Of a stretch of 64,000 bases of DNA, positions 10,436-21,603 are shown piece by piece. The first letter of the stretch is position 1, and each line of letters opens with the position of its first letter. Position numbers and translations under genes: made by a program. This DNA is from Cylicocyclus nassatus (Eukaryota > Nematoda > Chromadorea > Rhabditida > Strongylidae), in NCBI GenBank assembly GCA_958299035.1, contig CATQJL010000223.1, forward strand, positions 1,482,359 through 1,546,358, written 5' to 3'. The notes under the pieces are model-generated. The model made no database searches. It was not told the origin of the DNA and saw only the letters and a list, made by a program, of their open reading frames with translations.

Positions 10436-12240
10436 TTGCTCTTCTTTTGCACGGATCACCACTATTCGTCCCGCAAATTTTTATGGGCCGGAGAATTAGC
10501 GGCAGCGTGGAGCTCAGCGCTCCCTCTCACTCAAAAAAGTTCTGGTGAAGGGAATTTGGGTATTTTGCTAGGAAACCCACGAAAAAGAGTCTGGGCTCCA
10601 GCAGGCAAATCTGAGGTAGCAGAACAGGGACAAAGGGCGGGGCCGTGTGACAAAGCACTTATAGGAATTCAGGGGAGGGGGGGGGGAGGGGGAGTTTGAG
10701 CATCCTTTTTCGAAAAGATTCGGGGAATGGATCTTGGCGCGTTCATATGCATTGACTACAGCAGCTCTGGGCAAGGAGAAGAAATATTTAGTGTGGAGCT
10801 CAACTCTACCGCTTCAAAAACTTCTGGAGGAAGGAACACTGTGTACTCGGGCCAGGGAACCCATGAAAGGGAATTTGGACTCCAACATGGAACATTGAGG
10901 TAGTAAAGGTGGGAGTGAAGAAGGAGGGAAAAGAGCAGGAATCATTTGGGGAGTGGGGACCTGCTCAGGAGTAATCCAGCCTGGAAACTTTCAGGTCATA
11001 AAGGAAAGGGGAAAGGATGGGATGGAATTCTGGGCACGAAAATCTAAAAGTAGATTTTGGCGCGTTCGCATGCAGTGGCTACAGCAGCTTTGGGCAGTGA
11101 GAAAGAGTGGGCAGCGTGGAGCTCAGCGCTCTCACTTAAAATGTTGTGGAGGAAGAAGTTCGGTCACTTTGCCAGGAAACCCAAGGAGAAGAGCTCCAAC
11201 ATGGAAGTGAGTAGCGGAACAGAGAGCGACAAAGAGTGGGGGCCGTGTGACAGTGTACCTTCTAGGGGCCGCATGCACTAACAGGGGAGCTGGGAAGCGT
11301 CGCAGCTTAAAAGAAAGCTTCATATCCTGAAGCTCCGAACTTCTGGATTTCACGCTGTCTACCTGTCCCTAAGTATTTCTACCATCCTTCACTATGAACA
11401 TACTGAACAGGAGCGAGAAGCTGAACAAGCGGGTTTTCAAAGCTTTTTGTACGATCCCCTGATGATCCCCGGGGAACAACCGTCTCTTCTTTAAAGTCAT
11501 TTTTCTTTCTTCAAAGTTAATTAAAACATTCCAAGGTTGTACTGCTTATCTAACCCAACAGTGCTATTCATATTTCTGGTAAGAACAATTGATGTTTCGA
11601 AGTCATGAAATTTTCGATGAACCACAGGTCGAAATTTGGGGTTTATCAAAAAATTCGATCTTTCAGAAACTCGTTTGTTCTCATCAGCAACATGCTTAGC
11701 ACTGTTCTATTAGATGAACTGCACAACTTTGGAGGCTTTTCACTGACTTCGAAAGAAGAAAAATGATTTTAAAGAAGAGGCGGTCGTCCTCCGGGGATCA
11801 CCAGGGGATCGTACGAAAAGCTGGAAAAAGCGGCTTGTACAGCTTCTTGCTCCTGTTCAATATGTTCATAGTAAAGGATGGTAGAAATGCTTACGGACAG
11901 GCGGACAGCCTGAAATCCAGAAGTTCGGTGCTTCAGGATATGAAGCTTTCTTCTGAAGCTGCGATCCCCTCCCCGGCTCCCTTGTTAGTGCATGCGGCCC
12001 TAAGAAAGAATGAGGGGTGGGGGGGGGGGAGAGGGGATTCTTCCACGAAGAGTCGGGGTTTTTGCACGCGTTGTATGCATTGGCTAGAGCAGCTTTGTGC
12101 TAGGAGAAGGAATGGTCAGCGTGGAGCTCAGCGCTCCCACTCAAAAAAAAAGGTTCTGAAGGAGAGAACTTCGGTACTTGGGCCACGAAACCCATGGAGA
12201 AGTTTGGACTTCAACATGGGAACTTGAGTTAGTTAAAATG
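10436..12240 (+). repeat. Degenerate ~310-bp tandem array
   Basis: A unit containing 'gcgtggagctcagcgctc' preceded by 'gcagtggctacagcagctttggg' recurs at about 10500, 10790, 11110 and 12110. The array is purine-rich on the plus strand. It is interrupted by the fold-back element at 11264-12002. Open frames through it are repeat translations. Confidence 0.65.
11264..12002. mobile_element. Large fold-back element, copy 1
   Basis: Ends are AGGGGCCGCATGCAC and GTGCATGCGGCCCT, with long inverted arms (gcagcttaaaagaaagcttcat... against ...gaagctttcttctgaagctgc). Palindromic 'gatccccggggaac' blocks lie inside. CTA is found at both junctions and may be part of the target duplication. The element splits the ~310-bp array. 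Near-identical copy at 21682-22421, diverged copy at 12934-13615. No transposase; probably a fold-back DNA transposon mobilised in trans. Confidence 0.8.
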
Positions 12241-12284
12241 GAGGGGGGGGGAGGGGAAGGTTGGGAACGGTGTGAACTCATTAA

Positions 12285-12744
12285 AGGCAGTGGCTCCGGA
12301 AAATTGCGACTGCGGGCTTTCCACGATTACATGGCCTTCTGGATTAGCTGAGTCCGGTACTGCGCTTGAAAAGTCAAAAAACTGCTTTTTTGGCGTTTCC
12401 GGGCCTTGGAGATTGCTGGAGGGGCGGAGCGAGGGATTCACCTCAAAAGGAGCGGCCGGCCGCAGGAGACCGTAACTCCACCTATTTTGGCTGCAATTGG
12501 CTGATCAGCCTAGGCAACCATCGTGATACTGTTTGCCGCCAAAAATGGTGGCATTACAGTCTCGTGCAGCCGGTTGCTCCTTTTGGGGTGAATCCCTCGC
12601 TCCGCCCCTCCAGCAATCTCCAAGGCCAAGAAACGCTAAAAAAGCAGGTTTTTGACTTTTCAAGCGCAGTACCGGACTCAGCTGGTCCAGAAGGCCATGT
12701 AATCGTGGAAAGCCCGCAGTCGCAATTTTCCCGAGCCACTGCCT
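12285..12744. mobile_element. TTAA MITE, member 1 (GGCTC subtype)
   Basis: TTAA flanks both ends (12281-12284 and 12745-12748). Ends are AGGCAGTGGCTC and GAGCCACTGCCT, and the interior is a near-complete palindrome. TTAA target sites are typical of piggyBac and Kolobok superfamilies; which one applies here cannot be decided from the ends alone. Confidence 0.88.
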
Positions 12745-12933
12745 TTAAGGCTCCCGCCGAGATCAATAGTCAGTGCATTTACCTGGCTAAGAACTAGGTC
12801 AGCTAGCCCCGCCCCAACGAAATACACGTGTATCGATCGAACGCTGGCTCGGCGGCGGCGTAGCGCTGGCGTGGCTTCGGCACTCTGGCGGGGACCTAAG
12901 GCCGCTTGAGCTAACATCTCGCCGGGGACGGGA

Positions 12934-13615
12934 TCGCGCTTAAAAGAAGCTTTTTATCCTGAAGCTCCAGATATCTGGATTTCACGCTGTCTACCTAGCA
13001 GTAAGTATTCCCACCATCTTTCACTTTGAATATATTGAACAGAAGCGAGAAGCCGTACAAACCGCATTCTCCAGCTTTTTGTGTGATCCCGTATGATCCC
13101 CCGGGGACGATCATCTTTTCCTTGAATTCATTTTTCTTTCTTCAAGGTCGATGAAAACGTTGTTCCAGAGTTGTACTGATTATCTCACCCAATAGTGCTA
13201 AGCATATTGCTGATGAGAACAAATGATATTTTGGATTCATGAAATTTTCGACGAACCACAGGTCGAAAGTTGGGGTTTATCGAAAATTTCGATATTTCAG
13301 AAACCCATTTGTTCTCATCAGCAATATGCTTAGCACTATTGGGTGAGATAATCAGTACAACTTTGGAATGTTTTCTTTGACTTTGAAGAAAGAAAAATGA
13401 CTTCAAAGAATAGACGGTTGTCCCCAGGGGATCATCAGGGGATCATACAAAAAGCTGGAAAATGCGGCTTGTACAGCTTCTCGCTTCTGTTCAATATGTT
13501 CATAGTAAAGGATGGTGGGAGTACTTACTGATAGGTAGACAGCGTGAAATCTAGATAGCGGAGCTTCAGGATATGAAGCTTTATTTTGAGCTGCGATCCT
13601 CTCCCCGGCGCCCTA
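12934..13615. mobile_element. Large fold-back element, diverged copy
   Basis: The left end 'gccggggacgggatcgcgcttaaaag' and right end 'gctgcgatcctctccccggcgccct' match the arms of the copies at 11264 and 21682 but with weaker termini. Interior blocks (gatcccccggggacg; acaaatgatattttggattcatg) are the same. It sits just after the TTAA MITE. Confidence 0.65.
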
Positions 13616-14337
13616 AGTTGGGGAGGGGGGGGGGGGGAGTAGAGGGAAAGATTGGGGACACTGTGAACTTAAAGCACCTAGAAAGGATATCGAGAGGGAA
13701 TTGCGCTTTGACATAAGAGTTCCATTCATTTGTTCCTCCAAAAACAGTATTGAATCAGATAAATAATAATAATGATATAACTGTAGGACGTTTTCTTTCA
13801 AAGTACGGAAATGACATTGAAGTTTTGACGTTTCGTCGCTTACGGTTATCGGCAGATCCTAGGAAGTCACAAGTTGCAGCTATACAACAGTTCGCTCCTG
13901 TTCAAAATGTTAATAGTAAAGGGAAGTACAACGATTGGAGGTTGCAAGCGTCATATCAAAGTTTCTGGAGCTTTAGGACATGGAGATCTTCTTAGCTTCG
14001 CTCCTCTCTTTGGTGACGATGTTTTGCTTGCAGCACCCAAATCTTTGTGAAAGAGGTTTTGAGGATTTCGCGTGAAAGTATTCGAGGAGGATGGAAAATG
14101 CGGGCGCTTTGGTTGACAAGGAAATAAGGTCGTCGAAGTGGTCTTTTAAGATGCGTTGGACATCATCTTGTAAAGCTTCAAACGCTGGTTTCAAATCTGC
14201 CTTACTTATCGCGTTTTTGGGCGAAGAGGTTTCTAGGGGTGAAAGTCGACACAAGTACAATCAGGACGGCACACAGCTGATGCAGTACATAAGTACAATC
14301 AAGACGGCACACAGCTGATGCACAAAGCATCAGCTGT
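13616..14337. other. No supported gene; short duplicated segments
   Basis: A G-run tract starts the segment. At 14267-14343 the words 'gacggcacacagctgatgca' occur twice directly and once inverted, immediately upstream of the SINE. A 95-codon minus frame (13973-14260) has no known motif. Confidence 0.4.
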
Positions 14338-14475
14338 GTGCTGTTGATGTAGTGGTTAGCGCGTCGGTCTTGCAGGCAGGACCTCCGAGGTTCGATTCTC
14401 TTGTTGTGCTTTACGTTTTTCAGGTCTACAAAAAACTTGTATGAGCATGGGCATCGTCTATATACCACTCCTCTC
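14338..14475 (+). mobile_element. tRNA-derived SINE, family A, plus copy
   Basis: The head reads like a tRNA: an A-box GTAGTGGTTAGCGCGTCGG and a B-box GAGGTTCGATTCTC about 30 nt later, matching internal RNA polymerase III promoters. A body follows with 'tctacaaaaaacttg...gagcatgggcatcgtctata'. The acceptor-stem halves do not pair well, so this is not a functional tRNA. A second copy lies on the minus strand at 14885-15030 with the same body. Confidence 0.75.
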
Positions 14476-14884
14476 TTTTATCAGAATTCCGACACAATAA
14501 CTGCTCTCTTTAGAGGTCTCCGCAAGTGATTTGAAATGGGGGTAGAAATGTCTGCATTATGTTGTTTATGCTCGCGATTCCATCATATGGTACCTATCAT
14601 TATTTTACTATCAGTTCACTGCACCGCGTTTCGGAAATACCTTGGCTTATTCTTGGTACGCTGCGGCTACTTTGATGCAAATCCTGAGTTTTTGAAACGC
14701 CCGCACATGCCGGTTCCCTTCCAATTTGATAGGAGATCATTCGGACTGTTCAGAAGTAGCCTCCATTCGTTGCTTTCATTGTGAAAATGCCTATGTTTTG
14801 CATATTTTGTCCTCTCCTTTCATTAGTACACATATACCTTTGAAAACGTCGATAATACGACTTTTTTTTGAAGAAATTTGCAAT

Positions 14885-15030
14885 TGAAAGAAGGAGGACT
14901 GGTGTATAGACGATAACCATGCTCGTTCAAGTTTTTTGTAGGTCAGCAAAGCGAAAACCAGAACAGGGGACTGAGCCTGGTAGCTTCGGCCTGCAACATC
15001 ATCATACTAACCACTACACCAGACGGCACG
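14885..15030 (-). mobile_element. tRNA-derived SINE, family A, minus copy
   Basis: Read on the minus strand it has GTCTGGTGTAGTGGTTAG (A-box), a degraded B-box around 'aggctcagtcccctg', then the body 'tctacaaaaaacttgaacgagcatggttatcgtctatacacc'. That body is shared with 14338-14475, which defines the family independently of its tRNA head. Confidence 0.7.
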
Positions 15031-17290
15031 TAACACCCTTCCGTTGCTGATTGTACTTGCGTCGACGTCAGCCCCCCAAAACTTCTCATAACTCCTCACC
15101 CAAAAACTCGTCGCAGATAAGGAAGGCAGATTTGATGTCAGCATTTGAAGCTTACGAGACGTTATCCATTGCTTCTTGAAAGGCCACTTCGACCGACCTT
15201 CCTCCCCTTGTGAGTCAGCAGAAGAAGGGGGGGAGGAAGGATGTTGTGATAGCCGGAGCGGAAGAGAGTTAATTCTGGAAAGGGGAACTGTGGGCACTTC
15301 AGGAAGGCTTTAGTGTTATTTAAGTTGTGGCATGGAAAGTTGAGGGAATAAAAAGGAATGCGTTCGCTTTAGCAGTGAAGGAAAGAGTGTGAGCAGAGTG
15401 GGGAGTAAAAAGAAAGCAGTATTTCGGGAGAGAGATGTGGGTACCTCGACAGGAGTTGGAAGAGTTGAGGCAGTGCGGAACAAGAATGAAAGCTGTGAGG
15501 GTTTTGGCTAGGTCAGCTTTCTTTGAGGAGGTGAGAAATGAGCACATGTGCAAAATTTACAGTACTTCCCCGAAGAGAAGAGATTTTGCGGCTTTGACAT
15601 GAAAAAGCTTGCCACAGTGCAAACCTATGGGCACTTTCGCTGCTCCTATAGCACCACATATTAGTTAGACAAATTTTTCGGCGGAAAACTGCTTGCATTT
15701 GGATCAGATCAGAAAACTTTTCGAAGAGAATTTTGGGTTATGTCTTGAAGAAAAAAGAGCTGCGGGCTTCGTCTTGTCAGCACTGCGGAACGATAAAGAA
15801 AGGCTCGGCGAGCTCAAGACACCTCAGCTACAGGGGTTTTGCTAGGCGAAGCCATGATACTTTGGACGGAAGAAAATGCAGAAAGATTTTTTGTTTGATA
15901 TGGAAAACTGAGGCATGGAAGCCGAGGATATCCTTCTTAAGTCATCAGAAAAGACGAAAAGTTGTCAGTAAGCAAATTCACGGCATTTATACGTAGGAGA
16001 ATCTAGAGAATGCTGCGGCATCCTGGTCATGCAACTGGATGAATGGAGTTGACACGGAAAATCGAGGGATTTGAAAGTTGTGGGCATTGCCGCAGAGTGA
16101 GCAGAAATTGAGAAAGTGTGGCGACCGCGAGAGAATTGCAATTCATTGCAACCTAAAAGAGTTTTAAGGAGGATGTAACAGGAATGTGAAGCAGCGAACA
16201 ACTCAAAATCCCTGGAGAGGCTTCTTTAAAAGTTTTTGAAGAGAGGTCAAAAACGGTGGTACACCGATTCAATTAGACATTGGCGGAAATCTTTCGGATT
16301 CAACATCTAAGAGTTTGTGGATAGGAGGCGACATGACGTCAGCTCAAGGAAAGAGTGGGTATCATAGATTGTAACTCATAATTACCTTGTGCCTCACTTT
16401 TTCAGGGCTTTTGCATTGGCAAGTTGTGTGGATAGGAAGCTGTGGCACTTTAGTTATATCAGCCTTGGGTTTGGAAAAGTAAAGACAACGTGGGACTCAA
16501 GCTTACTGAGGAGAGTTTTGGGGAAGAAAGTGTGCGCACCGCACATAGACATCGTAGAAAAAAATTTAGAATATTTAGAACATGGCATTGAAGTAAGGGG
16601 ACAGAATGCTGTGGTCAGCAGGAATGTGAAGGAGCGAACAACTCAAAATCCCTGGAGAGGCTTCTATAAAAGTTTTTGAAGAGAGGTCAAAAACGATGGT
16701 ACACCGATTCAAATAGACATTGGCGGAAATCTTTCGGATTCAACATCTAAGAGTTTGTGGATAGGAGGCGACATGACGTCAGCTCAAGGAAAGAGTGGGT
16801 ATCATAGATTCAGAGCATTAACATAAGAGGCCAGAGAAGTGAATTTTGGGCATAAATGCTTTCGGGGAGAAGCTGTTATCGTGGTACGTTGTGGCTGGGT
16901 TTGGAAAAGAATGGGCATCTTGGTTCGAGAGCTATAGAAAAGGGAATCTTGGGTAACCTGGTCACAAAAATTTCGCAGAACAGGATCTCGAGCCCGATAT
17001 GGAGAAGTTGCTGAGTTATGAAATCGTAGCAATCTGTATACTGTGACAATCGCGTAAAGTCTGCTACAATCGGGTTTTAGCCGAAGCGTTGTAAATTTGC
17101 GCGCACGCGGCGCCCGTACTTTGCGCTGCATATGATCGAAAAGAGAGCAGGCAAGCAGGCCACAGACGTTCAAAACCCGAGCGACGCGGACTTTCGCCAT
17201 GCTAATTTTGGCCCGGTTGGGATTGAGACAGATTGTATCCTCTTCGCCACACCTTAGCATCGACCACGCCCGCACGCGTATAGTATAGCC
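15031..17290. repeat. Purine-rich degenerate repeats with a recent duplication
   Basis: Long plus-strand GA-rich text with recurring pieces such as 'ttggctaggtcagcttt' and 'gtgtggataggaagctgtgg'. Within it 190 bp at 16181-16370 recur almost exactly at 16621-16810 (period 440), including 'aggcgacatgacgtcagctc'. Minus-strand frames up to 163 codons (16802-17293) appear repeat-driven and match nothing I know. Related text occurs at 18400-18780, 19340-20180 and 24760-25030. Confidence 0.55.
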
Positions 17291-17690
17291 CAAAGGCAGT
17301 TCCCCCTCAAAGTTTCGCTTCCCAGTTTTTCAACTTTTCGGAGCTTTCATGTTAACAATATTTGGGCTTTGCAGCGCGTAAAAATAGCGAAAATGAGCTT
17401 TTTTGAATTTTTCCATGTTGCATTCGCCGAAAAGTACGTGTAAGTGGACGAAATCCGAAACGAGGGGGCGGGTCCGGAAGACTTCCGGAGTAGATTTTAG
17501 ACGCTGCCTTTGAGCGCCAAAGTTAGCTTCTTTATCAGGTTTGCACGCTTGACTTTAACGTTACATAGTCTTCTCGCAAAAGCAGAAGTTAGTTGAGCCA
17601 GCAACAAGCGTTTCAAATATTGTACAATCTAATCTATCACTGTTATACAAACTGGAATTCGAACCGTTATTGGTATAGGGCTTTGCTTAA

Positions 17691-18144
17691 AGGCAGTGTC
17701 CAAGCAAAAAGCCGATTTTGAAATTTTGTGCTTATCTAGGCCTAATCGCCATGCTGAATCCGAAAATCAACACTGGAGAACGCGAAAACGGCGAAAAAAG
17801 GCTCTAACGGAGGAGGGATATTGCAGGTGGGCGGGGCTGTTCACATAGTGCCGTCACTCTCCCAGCTTCAGGAACGATCTTCTCGCTTCCGCTAATCGCC
17901 CTAACATCACCACCAGCCAATTGCGAAACGCATATATAAAACCGGAACAGAGAAGATCGCTCCTAAAGCCCGGGAGAGTGACGTCACGGTGTGAACGGCC
18001 CCGCCCACCTCCGATTTCCTTCCTGTGTTAGAGCCATTTTTCGCCGTTTTCGCGCTCTCCAATGTGGTTTATCGGATTCAGCATGGCAAATAGGCCCAGA
18101 AAAGCACAAAATCTCAAAATCGGCTTTTTGCTTGGACACTGCCT
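17691..18144. mobile_element. TTAA MITE, member 2 (GTCC subtype)
   Basis: Flanked by TTAA (17687-17690, 18145-18148). Ends AGGCAGTGTCCAAGC and GCTTGGACACTGCCT. Long inverted arms with 'aaaatcggc...gcgaaaacggcgaaaaa' and a GC-rich centre carrying 'gggcggggc'. No coding capacity. Confidence 0.9.
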
Positions 18145-18148
18145 TTAA

Positions 18149-18966
18149 TCATGAAGAACGCTGAAGATATTGCTTGTATGCTACACCAACAAAGTTCTCA
18201 ATTCTTTTCTTCTCACCAAACACATTTCTACTTCAAATTTTGGCTTCCAATCACTTCAAGTATGACGATAAGTTTTTTCTGAATACAGTATATCTTAACA
18301 TGCTTGGATGGTCCCGTTTCCAAATGGCATGCTGCGTAAAGTGTCCACGACGAGGACGTCAATCATTTGGCAAAACCCCATAGTCGTGAATTTTGTGAGA
18401 GTGTCGGATTCGAGGAGAGTGCTTGTGCCTTGTCATTGTGTGTCGATTCAATGTGATGGTTTTGAGCGAATGAGTAAATTGATCTTCGCAGAGTTCCCTT
18501 TGAGCTAGGTCATGGTTGATTGATAATTTCGTTGACGCAATGAAAAAATCATGGAGGTTCCTTGCAGAAAGTGGAGCTTCAGTAGAATGGGGAATAGTAT
18601 CATGCGTGCTCTATATTGTGAGGTGGTAATATGAATAAAGATGGGGGGACATGAGATGAAGCTGATGCATTGGAGCTGTGATTGGATTTTGTGAATGACT
18701 AAGATTGACATACCGGAGGCTAATATGAAGAAAAGCAGCAAGAACTGTGTGGTAGAAAGATTTCCATTATTTTACAGCTCGCTTTTGCTCACCTCAAACA
18801 CAAACCTTTTTGTTGCACTTCATGATAAATAAATCGCATAATTTGTTCGTAGTATAGAATTGTTAAGCTTGTCATTGCAGTTGGAAATCTGTACGTGAGA
18901 CAGCGTACGCTGCATAGCCGCTTTCCCAGCGCACTCTGGCCCAACCCTGAGGGCCACATGCATTGA
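18149..18966. other. Stretch without a supported gene
   Basis: One 66-codon plus-strand frame (18308-18508) begins MVPFPNGMLRKV and has some protein-like composition, but no splice partner or motif. The right half (18400-18780) is the purine-rich repeat type. Confidence 0.35.
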
Positions 18967-19182
18967 AGGCAGCGGCTCGGCAGAATTTCGATTTCCATTC
19001 TTTACCTTTTCGGAGACTTCTCTCCATGAGGAACCCATATCTGGGCTTTTCAGGGCATGAAAATGGCAGAAATGCGCTCCGAAACTTTTTAGGTCCGCAT
19101 TCAGTGAAGATACGTCGGAAAAAGCCGCGCCCCACCTTTTTTGTTCCAGGCCCCGCCCCGAAATTCTGCCGAGCCGCTGCCT
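18967..19182. mobile_element. TTAA MITE, member 3 (short, GGCTC subtype)
   Basis: Ends AGGCAGCGGCTCGGCAGAAT and the reverse complement at 19182. The right flank is TTAA (19183-19186); the left is TTGA, one mutation away. Only 216 bp, almost entirely arms. Confidence 0.85.
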
Positions 19183-19186
19183 TTAA

Positions 19187-20223
19187 CATCCCCACTGAAG
19201 AGGGGAACATATTTTGAAATAAAATTTTCTATTCTGTAGCTCCAGTGTTTCGGATTTATCACCTGGTACGTGGTCCGTCCGCAAGCGTTTCTACTACATA
19301 CTACTGATGTTTTTTTTTCGATTTTCACCATGATGAGACCATCAAAAGGGATATCAGGATATTCGATGTAAATTCGCAGAGGTTGTGGACACCCTCGAAG
19401 AGTTTTGGAAAAGAGACTTTGAAGCTGTGACATGCAAAGGCCGAGGTGTTAGCCGTGATATTTAGGTCTTGCTTTTCTAGGAAAGAAAGCATATTTCCCC
19501 ACAAACTTGGCGGTAAGAATTTTTCTCGAAATACCATAGCTGAAAAAATAAAAGCAGGAAGAGGAATAGAGCTGGGCATCTTTGAAGCTTAGTGGTTGGG
19601 TGAGCCACAACCGAAACTAAGCACCCTGCAGGAAACATCAAATCAAATGACTTGTTATGAAATGCAAAATAGAGGGATCACGAATCTATGCGCGCTTTGG
19701 CTAGATCAGCTTTGTGCAGAGAGAAGAAGTATTCAAGATCAAACTATGAGCTTTTACTCAACAGTTTTGAGAGAGGAAGCCGCGAACTTGGCTGGAAAAC
19801 ATTGAAGAGGGAATCTTGCGTTTCAGCATGTTATCGTGAGAGAGAGAAGGAGTGCGCATTGTACGAATACCTTTTCATAGGGAGATTTTTCAAGGAGAAA
19901 ACCCTGGCACCCGTACCAAAAAACCTAGGGAGAGCTTACAAAAACCAGAGGTTAACTTTTGATAAGTGAAGAGATGGAACTCACAATAAAAAGCATGGAC
20001 ATTATGGACTCGCGGCATTTCAGTAATGAATGTTCTAGCGGATGAAATCGTAGACACACTGTTCAGATTAATTTACTGGAGAGGTTTTGAGATTTTGTGA
20101 GGGAAAGTTAAGGGATTTGGGTGCTGTACACACTTTGATTTGTTGACAAAGGGGGAGAGACATTGGGCTCCTCGAGTGACCTCAGGGCTTTTGCCTAGAT
20201 TCGCTGAACAGGAGAATTACTAG
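19187..20223. repeat. Purine-rich degenerate repeats
   Basis: Text such as 'gctttggctagatcagctttgtgcagagag' (19690) matches the units at 10.4-12.2 kb and 15-16 kb. No terminal structures and no gene supported; frames of 69-93 codons cross repeat boundaries. Confidence 0.5.
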
Positions 20224-20471
20224 CTTAGGCCTAAGGCATACCTCAGGCGATTTCAGTCGCTACGCGATCTGGCACTGCAACGACTCTTCGTAGCTGATCG
20301 TGAACGCATTTTTCTTGGGCCAGACTTGCTGCGTTTGTTGCAACTCACGGAATCTACAGGCTCATGCACCTAAGAGCCGCGCATGCTTGATCTGAAGACA
20401 TCTGGCAAAAAGCCAAGTGGCGAGGATGTAGCGATTTCACGAAATCGCGAGAGGTATGCCCTAGGCCTTAG
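20224..20471. mobile_element. Short MITE with TAGGCCTA ends
   Basis: Left end TTAGGCCTAAGGCATACCTC then 'aggcgatttc'; right end is its reverse complement 'gaaatcgcgagaggtatgccctaggcctta'. The centre is GC-rich with no frame. A target duplication could not be set with certainty. Confidence 0.6.
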
Positions 20472-20890
20472 ACGAAGGTTTTCGAGGAAAGGAATTTCAG
20501 GATTTGACACGGTAAAGTCACTGCTTTAGAGGTGAGGAAAATCATATTGAGGCTGGAACTCAGAAATTCCAGCTAAGGGTAGCTTCAAGTACATAGCCGG
20601 GGAAGGGCAGCGCAGCTCAAAAGGAAACTTCATATCTTGAAGCTGCAGCTTATGCCCTCCGCTAATCCCCAGCTGCTAACAATATTTGGTTTAGAGTGTT
20701 TTCCTTCGTTAAAATTTATGAAAACATCCCATAGTTGTACTGTGCTAAGCAGCAGTACTATGCATACTTTTGTTGAGAACAAGCAAGTTCTTAGGACATC
20801 AAGATTTTCGCTAAACCCCAAGTTCCGTACTTTCCAGCACTTCGGTGCATCATCTGTCTCTAACAGAAATTTGCATAGCACTAGCACACA
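20472..20890. other. No supported gene
   Basis: Overlapping plus and minus frames of 123 and 88 codons cover 20630-20896; both are shadows of one another and neither matches a known family. Confidence 0.35.
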
Positions 20891-21242
20891 AGGCACCGTC
20901 CACCCAGATTTTCGACTTCCAGGTTTTTGTCATTTAGGACCTTCTCATGTCCCTGATTCCGAATATGATTTCGGGAATCCGCGGAAACCCCGACAATCCC
21001 CGTTCTGAAGAACCTGCAGGTCGATCCTCCGCGACGGTGATTGGATGGGCGCGCACGGATGGCGGGCATGGATGGAGAGGGCGGTGCCGTCTGGGGGTCC
21101 TCGTGCATCTTCGTTATTCCGGGGCGTTTTCCTCGCTCCCGAAGCGACATTTTGCGCCGTGACTTGGGCATTGGCTTGATAGAGGGCCTTATTATCACAT
21201 GCTGCCAAAAGCGCAAGACTCTCAACTTAATAGACGGTGCCT
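20891..21242. mobile_element. Probable TTAA MITE, member 4
   Basis: Ends AGGCACCGTC and GACGGTGCCT. The right flank is TTAA (21243-21246); the left flank is CACA. Only the termini match, and the interior is not clearly palindromic, so membership is less secure than for the others. Confidence 0.5.
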
Positions 21243-21603
21243 TTAAGGTTCAAAAAAAAAAAACAGTGTACTTTTGGATGCTTTCGATGCAAAGAAAAAA
21301 AAATGATTTTGAAAGAACGCCGAGAAAAAAGGGTAAAAGCGTCCGGGTCTGTGGAGGGGGATTACAAGAAACTGAAAAATGCGGTTTTACAACAATACGT
21401 TCGTGTTCAATATGTCCACGTTAAAGGATAATGGAAGCGTCTGAGGATGAATACAAAGCGCAAAACCAAGAGCTTTGGGACTTTAGGAAAGCTTTCTTTC
21501 TTTTAAGGCCCGTTTGCACTTAATCCTCGCGGGGAGGGAAGGGGATCTGACAAGGGAAGGATACTCAGTCGAAGTGGAGTTTCCAGATGAAATGTATACT
21601 ATC

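Noticed and set aside
13973..14260. 95-codon minus frame near the SINE
   Set aside because: No motif, and it overlaps an opposite-strand frame with equal support.
14338..14410. A functional tRNA gene
   Set aside because: A- and B-boxes are present, but the acceptor stem does not pair and a shared SINE body follows.
16802..17293. 163-codon minus-strand frame as a gene
   Set aside because: Composition is repeat-like, the region is built of degenerate tandem repeats, and no motif or splice context supports it.
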